Positions 7,639 to 16,956 are shown, counted from the first letter of the stretch. The stretch is DNA of 64,000 nucleotides from CAIYRG01 sp964494505 (GCA_964494505.1 CAZBRO010000029.1:12563-76562), one strand, 5' to 3'. The notes: generated by a model from the letters alone, not told the origin. Numbers and translations: made by a program.

Positions 7639-10386
7639 ATGCCGCCCCCGATGGTTAAAGACCGACTTTTAGGGCTCTTTGCCGCAGCTATCTCAATATG
7701 TCGAAGCGTAAAAGCTCTTTCTCAACGAAAGGACACGCGCATACAGAAACGCGGTGCCGCAGGCGAAGAGCCGGCGATTTCTCCAACGCGCCGGCATCGT
7801 GTGCCCACTCTCATATCGGCTGCGGTGGGTACCGTGCTTTCCATTGTGGCATGGTCGTCCGTCGAGAATTGGGAGGAACGATCCGCAGACCTGGCGTTTC
7901 AAGCGGGCGCAAGCAACAGCGCCTTGATGCTGCAAAGTGGAATTAATGAATACATCAACAAGGTTGTCGCGCTTCGCGCCCTTTTCGATGCGGCACCGGG
8001 CCCCGTAGATCGCCGTGAATTCGAATCCTTCGCGCGGGAACTCCTGAAAGGGCAGAACGCCATACGAAACGTCTCCTGGTCTCCGCGCATCTTGAACGAA
8101 GAACGTGCAGCGCATGAGATGGCTGCAGTCGGAGAGGGGCTGGCGGGGTATCGCATTAAAACGGCAGCCGCCAATGGCTCTTATGTGACGTCTCCAATCA
8201 AGACCGAATATTACCCCATTTATTATCGATTTTCGAATGAGGCATTAGACGCTTTATATGGCCTGGACATCGCGGACAGAGGCTCCCGCCAATGGGCCTT
8301 CGAACGCGCCCGGGATACCGACCAGTTCGCGGCTTCCGAGACACTTGCGCTCCGCACCGGCACGGGCGACCGGCGTGGCTTTTTTGTATTGCTGCCGGTG
8401 TTTCGACAAGGCGCGCCGCACGCCTCCGTCGCGGACCGGCGCCGCAATCTCGAAGGCTTTCTTCAGGGTGCGTTCCAGACAAGAGTGATGGTAGAGCAAA
8501 TTCTCGGCTCGATCAGAACCCCTGTAGGTGTCTATGCGATCACGCCGCGGGCTGGCCTGGCTCCAATCTGGGTGTACGCGCCCCAAGCGCACCAACCGGC
8601 GCTAGCGTCCGAGGCGTCCAAACGCGGAATTCGGCATTGGTCTGGTTTTCTCAATGTCGCCGATACACGGTGGCGGCTCGATGCATGGTCGGGTCCGGGT
8701 GAGGCCGTTGCGTCTCACATCTCCGCTTGGATTGTGCTCGTTGCCGGCCTCATTCTCACCGCCGCAACAACGGTATATCTTTGGTCGTCCATCCGGCATG
8801 CATTTGGTCTTGTCAGTGCGAACGAGAGAATTTCTCAGCTCGCCATGACAGATACGCTCACGGGTCTTGCCAACCGTCGGGCATTCTCCGAGCGACTGTC
8901 CGATGCGTGTTTTGCCAGCCGGCGAAGCGGCATCCCCTTCGCAGTACTCTATGTCGATCTGGATCATTTCAAAGACGTCAATGATACGCTGGGCCATGCC
9001 ATTGGCGACGCACTTTTGCAAGAAGTCGCAAAGCGCCTCAAGAAATTGATCCGAAAGACCGACGTTGTCGCCCGGTTTGGTGGTGACGAGTTTGCCGTGC
9101 TGCTTGCGGATGTGACCAACGCGTCGATGTCGCGAACACTCGCCGATCTTATCGTTGAGACGCTCGAAGCTCCTTATATGATCGAGGGCAATCACGTGCG
9201 GATCACAGCGAGCGTCGGGATATCCTCCCATTCCGCGGCAATATCAGAGCCTGACTCCATGATGGTGCAAGCCGATCTCGCCCTTTTCCATGCGAAAGAG
9301 GATGGCCGCAATTGCGCCAGATTTCATACAAGCCGTCTCGATCAGGTCGTTAGGGAACGCGTGACAATTGCCGATGATTTACATTTGGCATTGGAGCGCG
9401 GCGAATTGGAACTATATTACCAGCCTCAAGTGGAATTGGCATCCGGAAGAATCATCGGGCTTGAGGCTCTCGTCCGGTGGAATCATCCCGAGCGCGGTCT
9501 TATCTTTCCCGCCACATTCATCCCCATCGCGGAGAAGTCGGGAATTATTGTGCTTATCGGAAAATGGGTATTCGAGCAGGCATGCCGGCAGACCGCGGTT
9601 TGGAACGAGGAAGGCATCGCGCCGGAAGTCCTGGCGTTTAACATGTCTGCGATTGAGTGCAAGCGCGCTTCTATCATTAGCGAAATGAGCGATTGTCTCA
9701 CAAGGTGGAACATCAAACCTCATCAGATCGAGGTCGAACTGACGGAAACGGTGTTGATGGAGGCAACGCAGAGTAACGGCGATATTGTCGAACGCATTCG
9801 GAGGCTTGGCCTCAGAATTGCGCTCGACGACTTCGGGACGGGTTATTCATCGCTTAGCTATCTCACCAATTATCCCGTGGATCGTTTGAAGATCGCACAG
9901 GAACTCGTGTTTGGAGTGACTGTCGACGAACGGAATGCTTCAGTGGTTAAAGTCGCGATCCGTCTTGGCAATGAGCTCGGAATCGAAGTGATCGCCGAAG
10001 GTGTGGAGACGGACGCTCAAGTATGCTTTTTGGCCGCCGCCGGCTGTAAGCGCGCGCAAGGTCATTACTTCAGCAAACCGGTACCAGCGGAACGTGCTAC
10101 AAAATTCCTTCGTCGACGCTTTCTTGCACTCGGCATAAGGCACACAGATGGCGGTGTTCCGGGCAGAGAAGACCCGGATCGACATCGGCAAAGAAATGGA
10201 CGCGGGCAAGGTCATCATCATCGACAACAGCGTGGCGACGCTCTCCGCGGGGTCGGAGTTCTTCTCCCGTTTCTTTATCGCCTTGGTTCGATCCGCCGCC
10301 GAACAGCGGGCGGGTCGCAAACAGGCCGACAAAATGCCAGTTTACTTCTACATCGACGAGGCGGATACCGTCATTTCGCGGGATGA
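7639..10386 (+). CDS. CHASE-GGDEF-EAL cyclic-di-GMP protein with aberrant C-terminal tail
   Basis: This membrane-bound cyclic-di-GMP enzyme reads 915 residues. A TM helix (about 55-74) precedes a periplasmic CHASE-like sensor (about 95-340), a second TM (about 355-378), GGDEF (about 400-560; intact FGGDEF near 479 with an RKTD inhibitory-site motif five residues before it) and EAL (about 575-830; GLEALVRWNH, DDFGTGYSSLSYL, IAEGVET). Both synthase and phosphodiesterase motifs are intact. After about residue 835 (near 10140) homology ends and the frame runs through DNA that encodes, in another frame, a truncated conjugation ATPase. The last 80 or so residues (Arg/Gly/His-rich) are therefore junk created by a rearrangement. 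The core could still be functional. Confidence 0.85.
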   Translation: MPPPMVKDRLLGLFAAAISICRSVKALSQRKDTRIQKRGAAGEEPAISPTRRHRVPTLISAAVGTVLSIVAWSSVENWEERSADLAFQAGASNSALMLQSGINEYINKVVALRALFDAAPGPVDRREFESFARELLKGQNAIRNVSWSPRILNEERAAHEMAAVGEGLAGYRIKTAAANGSYVTSPIKTEYYPIYYRFSNEALDALYGLDIADRGSRQWAFERARDTDQFAASETLALRTGTGDRRGFFVLLPVFRQGAPHASVADRRRNLEGFLQGAFQTRVMVEQILGSIRTPVGVYAITPRAGLAPIWVYAPQAHQPALASEASKRGIRHWSGFLNVADTRWRLDAWSGPGEAVASHISAWIVLVAGLILTAATTVYLWSSIRHAFGLVSANERISQLAMTDTLTGLANRRAFSERLSDACFASRRSGIPFAVLYVDLDHFKDVNDTLGHAIGDALLQEVAKRLKKLIRKTDVVARFGGDEFAVLLADVTNASMSRTLADLIVETLEAPYMIEGNHVRITASVGISSHSAAISEPDSMMVQADLALFHAKEDGRNCARFHTSRLDQVVRERVTIADDLHLALERGELELYYQPQVELASGRIIGLEALVRWNHPERGLIFPATFIPIAEKSGIIVLIGKWVFEQACRQTAVWNEEGIAPEVLAFNMSAIECKRASIISEMSDCLTRWNIKPHQIEVELTETVLMEATQSNGDIVERIRRLGLRIALDDFGTGYSSLSYLTNYPVDRLKIAQELVFGVTVDERNASVVKVAIRLGNELGIEVIAEGVETDAQVCFLAAAGCKRAQGHYFSKPVPAERATKFLRRRFLALGIRHTDGGVPGREDPDRHRQRNGRGQGHHHRQQRGDALRGVGVLLPFLYRLGSIRRRTAGGSQTGRQNASLLLHRRGGYRHFAG

Positions 10387-10936
10387 AAGCGTACGAGAGA
10401 TCATTCAGCGGTGCCGGTCGCAAAACATCGCCATGATCTTCGCCCACCAGGCGCTCCAGCAGATCAAATCCGACGACGTGAAAGCGGCGCTGACAGACTG
10501 CGCAATCCGCTTGGCGAATTCCGATGAAGAAGCCCCCCAGCTCGCGCCGCGCATGCGAACGGATCCCGAGTTCTTACGGGGCCTCAAACGCGGCCAGTTT
10601 GCAACCTTCATCCGCGATAAGACGAAGAAGGCTATTGCACTCTCGGTACCGAACAAATCCGTGTCGAAATGGCCGAAGATGTCGCTGGCGCAGCTCGACG
10701 AAATCCGGAGCGAGATGAAGGCGGCGTATTGCTGCACGCAAGAGAAGCCGAAGGCCAAGCCCGCTTATGGGGATGGTGTTGACGACGAGCTTGAAGACGA
10801 CGAAGAAGAAGAGGAGTTTATCGACGCCGAGTTCGTTGAAGTGGGGTACGAAGAGAAGCTTCGTCTGACCTACGACCCGAACGAGCCGCCCTCCTCTCCC
10901 CAGCCTAAGCGCCGCCGACGGCGCAGAAAAAAGTGA
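10148..10936 (+). pseudogene. C-terminal fragment of a TraG/TraD-type conjugation coupling ATPase
   Basis: The 262-residue reading begins in mid-protein. TRIDIGKEMDAGKVIIIDN, then VYFYIDEADTVI (Walker-B-like), a CRSQNIAMIFAHQALQQI segment and the FATFIRDKTKKAIALSVPN strand match the C-terminal half of type IV secretion/conjugation ATPases. The Walker A half is missing, because upstream DNA belongs to the GGDEF-EAL gene. The C-terminus is strongly acidic, followed by a Lys/Arg tail. It lies 71 nt before the replication-relaxation gene, a usual partner in plasmids. An ATG at 10148 exists but no good ribosome site, so it is more likely a remnant than a working protein. Family fairly sure. Confidence 0.7.
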
Positions 10937-11007
10937 TACCGAGCCAAGGCGCATCATACTAACCGTGCGCCTGTACCCATTCGCGGAAACTGATTACGAG
11001 CGAGGAC

Positions 11008-11943
11008 ATGCGTATTCCTCGCTTCGAACGGCATCCCGAGCTCATCGCACCGCCCGCTATCACGGCTCGACTGTTGGACACGCTCTCGGCAATTAACCGT
11101 CACGGGCCACTTTCCACGCCCTACCTCTTCCGGCTGGTCTGCCCCGGCACCAAGCACGACGCCGGTTTCATCGACATGCTTCAAGCCGCTTATCACCATG
11201 GGTACGTGGACCGGCCGAACAGGCTGAATCATCCGAAGCTGTGGGGTAACCCAATGGTCTATCGGCTGTCGGATAAGGGCAAAGCGACGCTTAAGCGCCA
11301 CGGCCCGGCGCTCGCGCCCGTCAACGTCTCCTCACACACGACACACGATTACATGGTGTCGTGCATCACCGCGTCAATTGAGATGGGGGCGCGAAGCGCC
11401 AGCTACCGCTACATCCATGCCGGAGAGATCGTCGACGAGAGGAAGAAGCCCTTTCACATTCCTGCGTCTGTAAAGCGGCGGTTCGAATACGACGGCGAGG
11501 AGTACAATTGGGACTTCTCCAAGCCCCTCATCCCCGATGCCCTGTTCGGAATCGACTACGGTTCTACAGAGGGCTTCTACGTCCTGGAGGCCGACCGCGA
11601 CACAGAAGACGGCTTCAGCCCTACGATTACCAAAAATTCCATCATCTCGAAGCTGCTCCGGTACCAGGACGTGATGACGAAGCGGGCGTTCGAGAGTCAT
11701 TTCGATATTTCGAACCTGATGGTGCTCATCGTAACGATGCCGCGGAGCCGGGTTGAATTTTTCGAGGAGCTGATCAAACGCTTCATGCGACTGCCGATGC
11801 GCGAAGGCGGTGAACCTGGCTCCTCCTACGTCGCCATAACGGATATCCCGCCATTTAGCGACTTCTACACGCCTCCCATCATGTCCGACCTCTTTACGCG
11901 AGAATGGGTTCGCGCTGGCACCAAGGCGTTTCGGTTCGGCTAG
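11008..11943 (+). CDS. Replication-relaxation family protein (plasmid/ICE-associated)
   Basis: This 311-residue protein has an N-terminal winged-helix-like segment (LLDTLSAINRHGPLSTPYLF, then YVDRPNRLNHPKLWGNPMVY and YRLSDKGKATLKRHG). A nuclease-like middle follows (VSSHTTHDYMVSCITASIEM, PDALFGIDYGSTEGFYVLEADR). This resembles Replic_Relax proteins found on plasmids and integrated conjugative elements. The domain name follows from the overall pattern rather than one diagnostic residue set. GAGGAC precedes the ATG at 11008. It follows a truncated coupling ATPase and precedes a CRISPR remnant, so it is likely the last intact gene of a decayed element. Its reading frame appears undamaged. Confidence 0.62.
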   Translation: MRIPRFERHPELIAPPAITARLLDTLSAINRHGPLSTPYLFRLVCPGTKHDAGFIDMLQAAYHHGYVDRPNRLNHPKLWGNPMVYRLSDKGKATLKRHGPALAPVNVSSHTTHDYMVSCITASIEMGARSASYRYIHAGEIVDERKKPFHIPASVKRRFEYDGEEYNWDFSKPLIPDALFGIDYGSTEGFYVLEADRDTEDGFSPTITKNSIISKLLRYQDVMTKRAFESHFDISNLMVLIVTMPRSRVEFFEELIKRFMRLPMREGGEPGSSYVAITDIPPFSDFYTPPIMSDLFTREWVRAGTKAFRFG

Positions 11944-12027
11944 ACAGAATCCGGCTCTGTGACGCTCAAAAAGTGATCCCTGCCCAAGCCGCAGCACTCC
12001 GCCTCATAACCGCTCATGCCGTTGTCG

Positions 12028-12112
12028 TTTCGATCCGCGCCCCCGCGCGAGGGGCGACATGCCACAACGCCGAGCCCGGCACGTTCGGCCACGTTTCGAT
12101 CCGCGCCCCCGA
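12028..12112 (-). CRISPR. Type I-C-like CRISPR remnant: one full repeat, one 34-nt spacer, one truncated repeat
   Basis: A 32-nt unit at 12028..12059 starts GTTTCGATCCGCGCCCCCG and ends AGGGGCGAC. Its first 19 nt recur exactly at 12094..12112, giving a 66-nt period with a 34-nt unique spacer at 12060..12093. The length, the CGCCCC/GGGGCG stem and (on the minus strand) the GTCGC...GAAAC ends match type I-C repeats. The copy at 12094 diverges after 19 nt, which on the minus strand is loss of its 5' part. A small GGACGCC/GGCGTCC hairpin follows it. No cas genes are seen anywhere in the window. Confidence 0.7.
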
Positions 12113-12250
12113 TGATGGACGCCTTCCGGGCGTCCGTGGACTTCGATGCGTCTATGATGTTTTCACCCCTCCCGGTCAGGAATTCCTAAGTAGAAACTGC
12201 TACCCAAAACATATCTGGGTTCGGCGCCGGGATGAGGGTTTCAGTCGAAA

Positions 12251-13570
12251 TCAGAAACCCTGCGTTGCCGTCTGGCTCGACTGGCGGCGCCATCGCTGCC
12301 TCGTTCGCGGACATTGATCCATCGTTGCGACAGAACCATTCCCTGGAGTCTCGGTGATTGGCAGTCGGAAACGAAACGTTACGCCCTCCTTTAGGTTTGA
12401 CGTAAGCCAGATTCGTCCACCGTGGGCTTCGATGATCGATTGGCATATGTTCAGGCCGATGCCCATGCCGTCTTGTTTCGTCGTTGTGAACGGTTCGAAC
12501 AGGCGGCTCATAAGGTCAGGGGCGATACCAGGTCCCGTATCCGAAACGGCAACGCAAACAAATTCTGACCCGTCCGGCTCAATCATGACCGTCAATTCGC
12601 GCCGCTCCGAGCCGCGCATCGCTTCGATGCTGTTTCGGAAGAGATTGATCAGTACCTGTTGTATCTCGACCTTATTGGCGAAAACGAAAGGCGGTATGGG
12701 AGCGAGTTCCACGCGCACCTTCAAATCGATATTGCCTCCTCCGACGATACCGAGAGCGATGGCCTCTTCGACCACCCTGTTGAGGTTCTCGTACCTGCGG
12801 TTTGTCTCCCGTTTTTCGATGAATTCGCGTAGGTTCTTGATGATGGCGCCGGCCCGTGTCGTTTGATCGACGGCTTTGGCCATCAGTTCCTTTGCGCGTC
12901 CCGCCTGCGGGGTGTCGAGTCCGTCAATCGTACGGCGTGCGGTCGATATGTAGTTTCGAACGGCGGTCAGAGGCTGCGTGAGTTCATGCGCAAGCGTTGC
13001 GGCCATCATCCCCATCGCATTCCAGCGCGAAACATGGGCAAGCTCGGCTTGCAGATTGTTCATCTGCACCTCGGCGCGCTTACGCTCCGCGAGGACGGCC
13101 TGCATTTCTCCCAATTGCTGGGCCGCGCGAGCCTCGATGGCTTCCAATTCCATTTGCGCCAACTGCCTGCGAATGAGCCGCGTCTCGTCTTCGAACTGCC
13201 GCCGCGCAAGCACCATCTGGATTGTCGCATGCATTTCTCGCTCGGAGAATGGCTTCAGTAAATACCCATGCGGTCTAGTCGCGGCTGCGCGCTCCAGCGT
13301 TGCCTGTTCGGAATAGGCCGTCAGATAAATGACGGACGCACCGCTTTCCGTGGGAATGCGCGCGGCTGTCTCGATTCCATCGATATCGCCCTCGATATTG
13401 ATGTCCATGAGGACAACTTCAGGATGGTAACGCTCGATTCCTTGAAGAGCCGCCGCGCCGCATGCAACAACAGCGACGACGTCATAATCCAGTTTTGACA
13501 AACGTTGTTTGAGGTTGTGTGCAACAATGCGCTCATCTTCAACCACCATCACGCGGGTTGCGGTCGTCAT
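12251..13570 (-). CDS. Response-regulator receiver fused to histidine kinase
   Basis: This is a 439-residue soluble hybrid. Residues 1-125 form a receiver domain (MVVEDERIVAHNL, phospho-acceptor Asp in VVLMDINIEG, Lys in GYLLKPF). A coiled linker (about 125-180) leads to a kinase: an H-box (TLAHELTQPLTAVRNYIS) and an HATPase with N-box (INLFRNSIEAM), DTGPGI and GMGIGL. The last 30 or so residues (Arg/Gln/Thr-rich) extend past the usual end. Its ATG overlaps the stop of the PAS kinase gene before it (ATGA), so the two are translationally coupled and probably act in one phosphorelay. A receiver placed N-terminal to the kinase suggests it is controlled by the partner. No membrane segment is visible. 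Confidence 0.85.
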   Translation of the reverse strand: MTTATRVMVVEDERIVAHNLKQRLSKLDYDVVAVVACGAAALQGIERYHPEVVLMDINIEGDIDGIETAARIPTESGASVIYLTAYSEQATLERAAATRPHGYLLKPFSEREMHATIQMVLARRQFEDETRLIRRQLAQMELEAIEARAAQQLGEMQAVLAERKRAEVQMNNLQAELAHVSRWNAMGMMAATLAHELTQPLTAVRNYISTARRTIDGLDTPQAGRAKELMAKAVDQTTRAGAIIKNLREFIEKRETNRRYENLNRVVEEAIALGIVGGGNIDLKVRVELAPIPPFVFANKVEIQQVLINLFRNSIEAMRGSERRELTVMIEPDGSEFVCVAVSDTGPGIAPDLMSRLFEPFTTTKQDGMGIGLNICQSIIEAHGGRIWLTSNLKEGVTFRFRLPITETPGNGSVATMDQCPRTRQRWRRQSSQTATQGF

Positions 13571-15021
13571 TGGGTCCGTCTCACCGGGAAGCGTAACGCG
13601 AAGCGTGTTGGCATTGCGCGGTTAATCGTCATCTCCCCACCAAGTTGATCCGTGAGGAGGTTCACGAGTTGAAGACCGAGGGTGGCGCATTGCGTCAAAT
13701 CGATTTCGTCGGATATGCCTATGCCGTCATCAGTGACTGTCAGGATCGCAAACTTCTCGGTGTCGCGTGCCATTTTGATCCTGATTTCGCCTTGCCTTCC
13801 CTTTGGAAAGGCGTGCTTCAATGCGTTCGAGATGAGCTCATTGACCACAAGCCCACAGGGGATAGCTGTGTGAATAGATAATTGCATGTCGAAAGCATCG
13901 ATCACGAGTGAAATATGTTGTGCGTCCATCCCGTATGACGAAACCAACATCGGCGCCAAGGTGTCGAGAAAATTGCCGAAGTCCACCTGAACGAAATCTT
14001 GCTGCTGGTAGAGAGTCTGGTGTATGAGGGCCATCGATTTGATACGGTTCTGACTTTCGCGCAGCATATTCAGGACCGCTTCATCCGTGACGCGATCGAT
14101 CTGCAGGTCAAGCAAACTGTTGACGACCTGCAAATTGTTCTTCACGCGATGATGAACCTCACGCAGTAAAATATCTTTCTCGGCCAGGGCGGCATCGATG
14201 CGTGCCTCTTTGTGCTTTCGATCGGAAATATCTACTATCGCCGACAGCACCATCTTGCCATCCTCGGTCTCGATCGGGTTGAGGCCGATCTCGATCGGGA
14301 ACTCGCTACCATCCTTCTTCAGCCCAAACAGGTCGCGACCCGCGCCCATCGGCCGCGACTCCGGCTGGCCGAAGAAAGAAGCCCGCAGATTCGGATGGTT
14401 GACCTTGTAGCGTTCTGGAATCAGCATCTCGATCGAATTGCCGAGGAGCTCCGACCGTTCGTACCCGAACACGCGCTCCGCCTGGACATTGACCATCTCG
14501 ATCGTGCCCCCAGGGCCAATCATGACCATCGCGTTCGGTGCAGACTCGACAACGAGCCGGAAACGCTCCTCCAGACGCTTACGCAAGGAGATGTCGACGA
14601 TCGCAGATAACACCATAATGCCATCTTCGGTCTCGATCGGATTCAAGCCGATCTCGATCGGGAACTCGCTACCATCCTTCTTCAGCCCAAACAGGTCGCG
14701 ACCCGCGCCCATCGGCCGCGACTCCGGCTGGCCGAAGAAAGAAGCCCGCAGATTCGGATGGTTGACCTTGTAGCGTTCTGGAATCAGCATCTCGATCGAA
14801 TTGCCGAGGAGCTCCGACCGTTCGTACCCGAACACGCGCTCCGCCTGGACATTGACCATCTCGATCGTGCCCCCAGGGCCAATCATGACCATCGCGTTCG
14901 GTGCAGACTCAACCACTTGCCGAAATCGCTCTTCGCTCTTGCGAAGAGCTCGTTCAATCGCCAATTCTTGGGTTTGGCTTCCTGGGTTTTCTGGAGACTT
15001 GTGTGCGACCGTGCCAAGCAT
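13567..15021 (-). CDS. Tandem-PAS sensor histidine kinase (HisKA_2 type)
   Basis: This 484-residue soluble sensor kinase has two almost identical PAS domains (about 28-148 and 149-269), with FRQVVESAPNAMVMIGPGG in the first and a near copy in the second. A HisKA_2 phosphoacceptor (LLREVHHRVKNNLQVVNSLL) and an HATPase (NELISNALKHAFP, DDGIGI) follow. The PAS repeat is also visible in DNA: a 263-bp stretch is identical between the copies at an offset of 363 bp. Start ATG at 15021 is preceded by AAGGGAAG. It overlaps by four bases with the receiver-kinase gene. The PAS copies could bind a redox or light cofactor, but no cofactor residue is identified. Confidence 0.85.
   Translation of the reverse strand: MLGTVAHKSPENPGSQTQELAIERALRKSEERFRQVVESAPNAMVMIGPGGTIEMVNVQAERVFGYERSELLGNSIEMLIPERYKVNHPNLRASFFGQPESRPMGAGRDLFGLKKDGSEFPIEIGLNPIETEDGIMVLSAIVDISLRKRLEERFRLVVESAPNAMVMIGPGGTIEMVNVQAERVFGYERSELLGNSIEMLIPERYKVNHPNLRASFFGQPESRPMGAGRDLFGLKKDGSEFPIEIGLNPIETEDGKMVLSAIVDISDRKHKEARIDAALAEKDILLREVHHRVKNNLQVVNSLLDLQIDRVTDEAVLNMLRESQNRIKSMALIHQTLYQQQDFVQVDFGNFLDTLAPMLVSSYGMDAQHISLVIDAFDMQLSIHTAIPCGLVVNELISNALKHAFPKGRQGEIRIKMARDTEKFAILTVTDDGIGISDEIDLTQCATLGLQLVNLLTDQLGGEMTINRAMPTRFALRFPVRRTQ
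14285..14910. repeat. Tandem DNA duplication within the PAS kinase gene (offset 363 bp)
   Basis: The stretch 14285..14547 recurs without a mismatch by eye at 14648..14910, an offset of 363 bp, which equals one PAS domain (121 codons). The flanking PAS sequence is similar but diverged. The pattern indicates a recent internal duplication or gene conversion. Confidence 0.9.
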
Positions 15022-15530
15022 CGACGTCTTCCCTTAGCGCGCCTTAAATAACCAAAGTGGCTCCGAACATGTCGGATCAATAAAATCAATAGGGACAGGA
15101 CAATAATCAGTATGCGATCTATTTTGCTCAACATGCAAGGGCACTCATTCCGTAATTCATACTGATGACGATTATTCTCAGTCGGGAACCGGATGGTGCA
15201 AGGGATCGCCAAGCTGTTCCGCCCCAGCCGCGGCCGTCATTGCTCGGCATTCGACGTCAACCAGCACTTCGGGATTGATCCCAGGTTGCCTGGCGTTTCC
15301 TCACTAGCTTCGAAAGCGGCCCCTTTCGCGCTGAACTGGGATCCTCCCGGCGTTCGCGAAGGCCGTGCCGCTTCGTCCGTTAGTTCGAAAGTGGCGTTTC
15401 CCCCGCAAACTCACTGGATTTCCGCAATTAAATAGCCGGCACTTGGTGCGGTACCTGGTGCCGAGCACATAGGGAGATGCGCGCGGCCGCGCTTTCTCGG
15501 TGACGATGTGTCGGTCGTGGCCGGGCGCCC

Positions 15531-15686
15531 TCAATTGCCAACATTTTCTGCTCGTTCTGCGAGCCCAAAAGCTGGATCAGCATCGGCATCCATGACGATG
15601 TCGGCGATGCGTCTCGCGAAGGAAGCATTGTGGGTAGCAACCACAACCGTGCAATGATGTTCGTTTTCCGAAGGTAGAAAACCGAC
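15531..15686 (-). pseudogene. ABC-transporter ATPase C-terminal fragment (LolD-like)
   Basis: A minus-strand reading of about 51 residues contains HCTVVVATHNASFARRIADI, which resembles the H-loop region of ABC ATPases (usually xVVVATHN..FA.R.D.I). It starts without a start codon and ends at a TGA at 15531. No Walker A, signature or Walker B motif is present, so this is a remnant at best. The call rests on one short motif and could be coincidence. Confidence 0.35.
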
Positions 15687-15713
15687 TCAACTGAGCCATA
15701 TTTCTGGTCTAGT

Positions 15714-15747
15714 GGTGGAAATGACTAACCATATCTACCATTTCCCC
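15714..15747. repeat. Imperfect palindrome related to the perfect repeat at 17439
   Basis: GGTGGAAATG on the left and CCATTTCCCC on the right flank a central ACCATATCT. The arms share the GGTGGAAATG/CATTTCC core of the perfect inverted repeat 1.7 kb downstream. The match is imperfect. Confidence 0.4.
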
Positions 15748-15884
15748 TACATGTGAACCCAAGCGGTTCAAACATCGAACTTTCCGGTGACAAATCAAAC
15801 GAATGGTAAGCGCCATCATAGCCCACGCCGAGTCAGGCCCGGGCTAAATTTCGGATTTGAACGTGTATCGCCCGGCAGTAATCC

Positions 15885-16739
15885 TCATTCTGAAGTATGG
15901 AGCGTGTGGTGCACGTAATCAGATTGAGCCAAAGCGCTCCTGCCATTGCTCTTCGGCGGTGCACGAAGCACCGTCAATTGACCGTTATTGGTGAGCACAG
16001 ACCAGAATGCGGGGCGTTCGCGGCATACTGTATCCAGAACATCCGCAACATTGCAGTAGCATGGCTGGCGCATACCGTGGAATTCGACCAACGGGCCCAC
16101 CGGGCGGAAGCGAATACCCATCGCGCCCAGCATACGGAGCAGCGTCGGTTCCATGATCGCGCACCAATGCGTGATTCCGTGCTGCACGCTCATGCGGACC
16201 AGCCCCTGAATCAGGCCGAGCCGCATCAGTGGTCCCGAATTCTTGAGCACCGCCTGATCTTCGGGGGCAGCGCCATCGAGGATGCGGCGAAAGTGGCGAG
16301 AGATGCTGAAGCGGGATACTTCGGCGGCGGAGTGCAGCGGCAACTTCTTGAATTAGCGCCAAGCGGAATCCCCGACCACGCGGCGCAGCGCGAAACTTGC
16401 GTCTACGTCCTCGGGCAGCGGCAATATCGCCCGCACGGTTCCCAGAGCCGCATTGGCGGCGCGATACATCAGGACGCTGTGCACGGAATGGGCGTCGAAG
16501 CCGTCGGTCTCGATGCGCTCGTCGTTCTCGATGTCTTCGAGCGGGTTCTCTACGCAATAGACTTGGTAGCGTATCATCTGCGCGGCCCTGACGAGCTCGG
16601 GGGTGTCAGCGGTAAGGCTGGAAAAGTAGGCGTCGAAGCGCGTAAGCAACGAGTCGTCTCGTGGCGCGGGTTCGGACGATTGGAGCGGCGTCGGGTGCAT
16701 TCGGAAATCGGCAAGCGCGTGTGGTGACTCGTTGAGCAT
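15885..16739 (-). pseudogene. PEP-CTERM/exosortase-type acyltransferase (LuxI-related), broken by one in-frame stop
   Basis: The sequence reads as a GNAT-type, LuxI-related acyltransferase of the TIGR03694-like group: MIRYQVYCVENPLED, DAHSVHSVLMYR, ALGTVRAILPLP, then AEVSRFSISRHFR and LIQGLVRMSVQHGITHWCAI. A TAA at 16353..16355 interrupts it after VVGDSAWR, and the same frame continues after it (FKKLPLHSAAEVSRF), giving 284 sense codons. This is a nonsense mutation, not a frameshift. GAGGACAG precedes the ATG at 16739. No exosortase or PEP-CTERM genes are seen here. The 3' portion could be expressed alone from a TTG at 16343, but that is unlikely. Confidence 0.72.
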
Positions 16740-16956
16740 TTCTGTCCTCTATAGCGATGCCATCTGCACTAGCGGGAGCGGCGATCCGACCGCGATGCAT
16801 CGGCTTTCCTGAAGAACTATAGTGAAAGAAACGGACCATCGAGTGACAATTGCCATCCCCGTATTCGTACGTATACGGAAGGGAGTTGAGGGCCGACGTA
16901 AACGACGTTTCGGACTAGCTTGAGCATTGCGTTAACAAATGCCCACCGCCTCTTGT

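Larger units (their letters stand above)
15022..15884. other. Gene-poor region with one gene fragment and one imperfect palindrome
   Basis: No complete gene was supported. Recognisable items are the ABC-ATPase-like fragment at 15531..15686 and the imperfect inverted repeat at 15714..15747. Short open frames elsewhere in the gap show no domain or ribosome site. Confidence 0.5.

Noticed and set aside
12028..12112. A full CRISPR array
   Set aside because: Only one full and one truncated repeat are present and no further copies were found; called a remnant instead.
15885..16343. A separate gene for the second half of the acyltransferase
   Set aside because: It is in the same frame as the first half after one TAA codon and lacks its own ribosome site.
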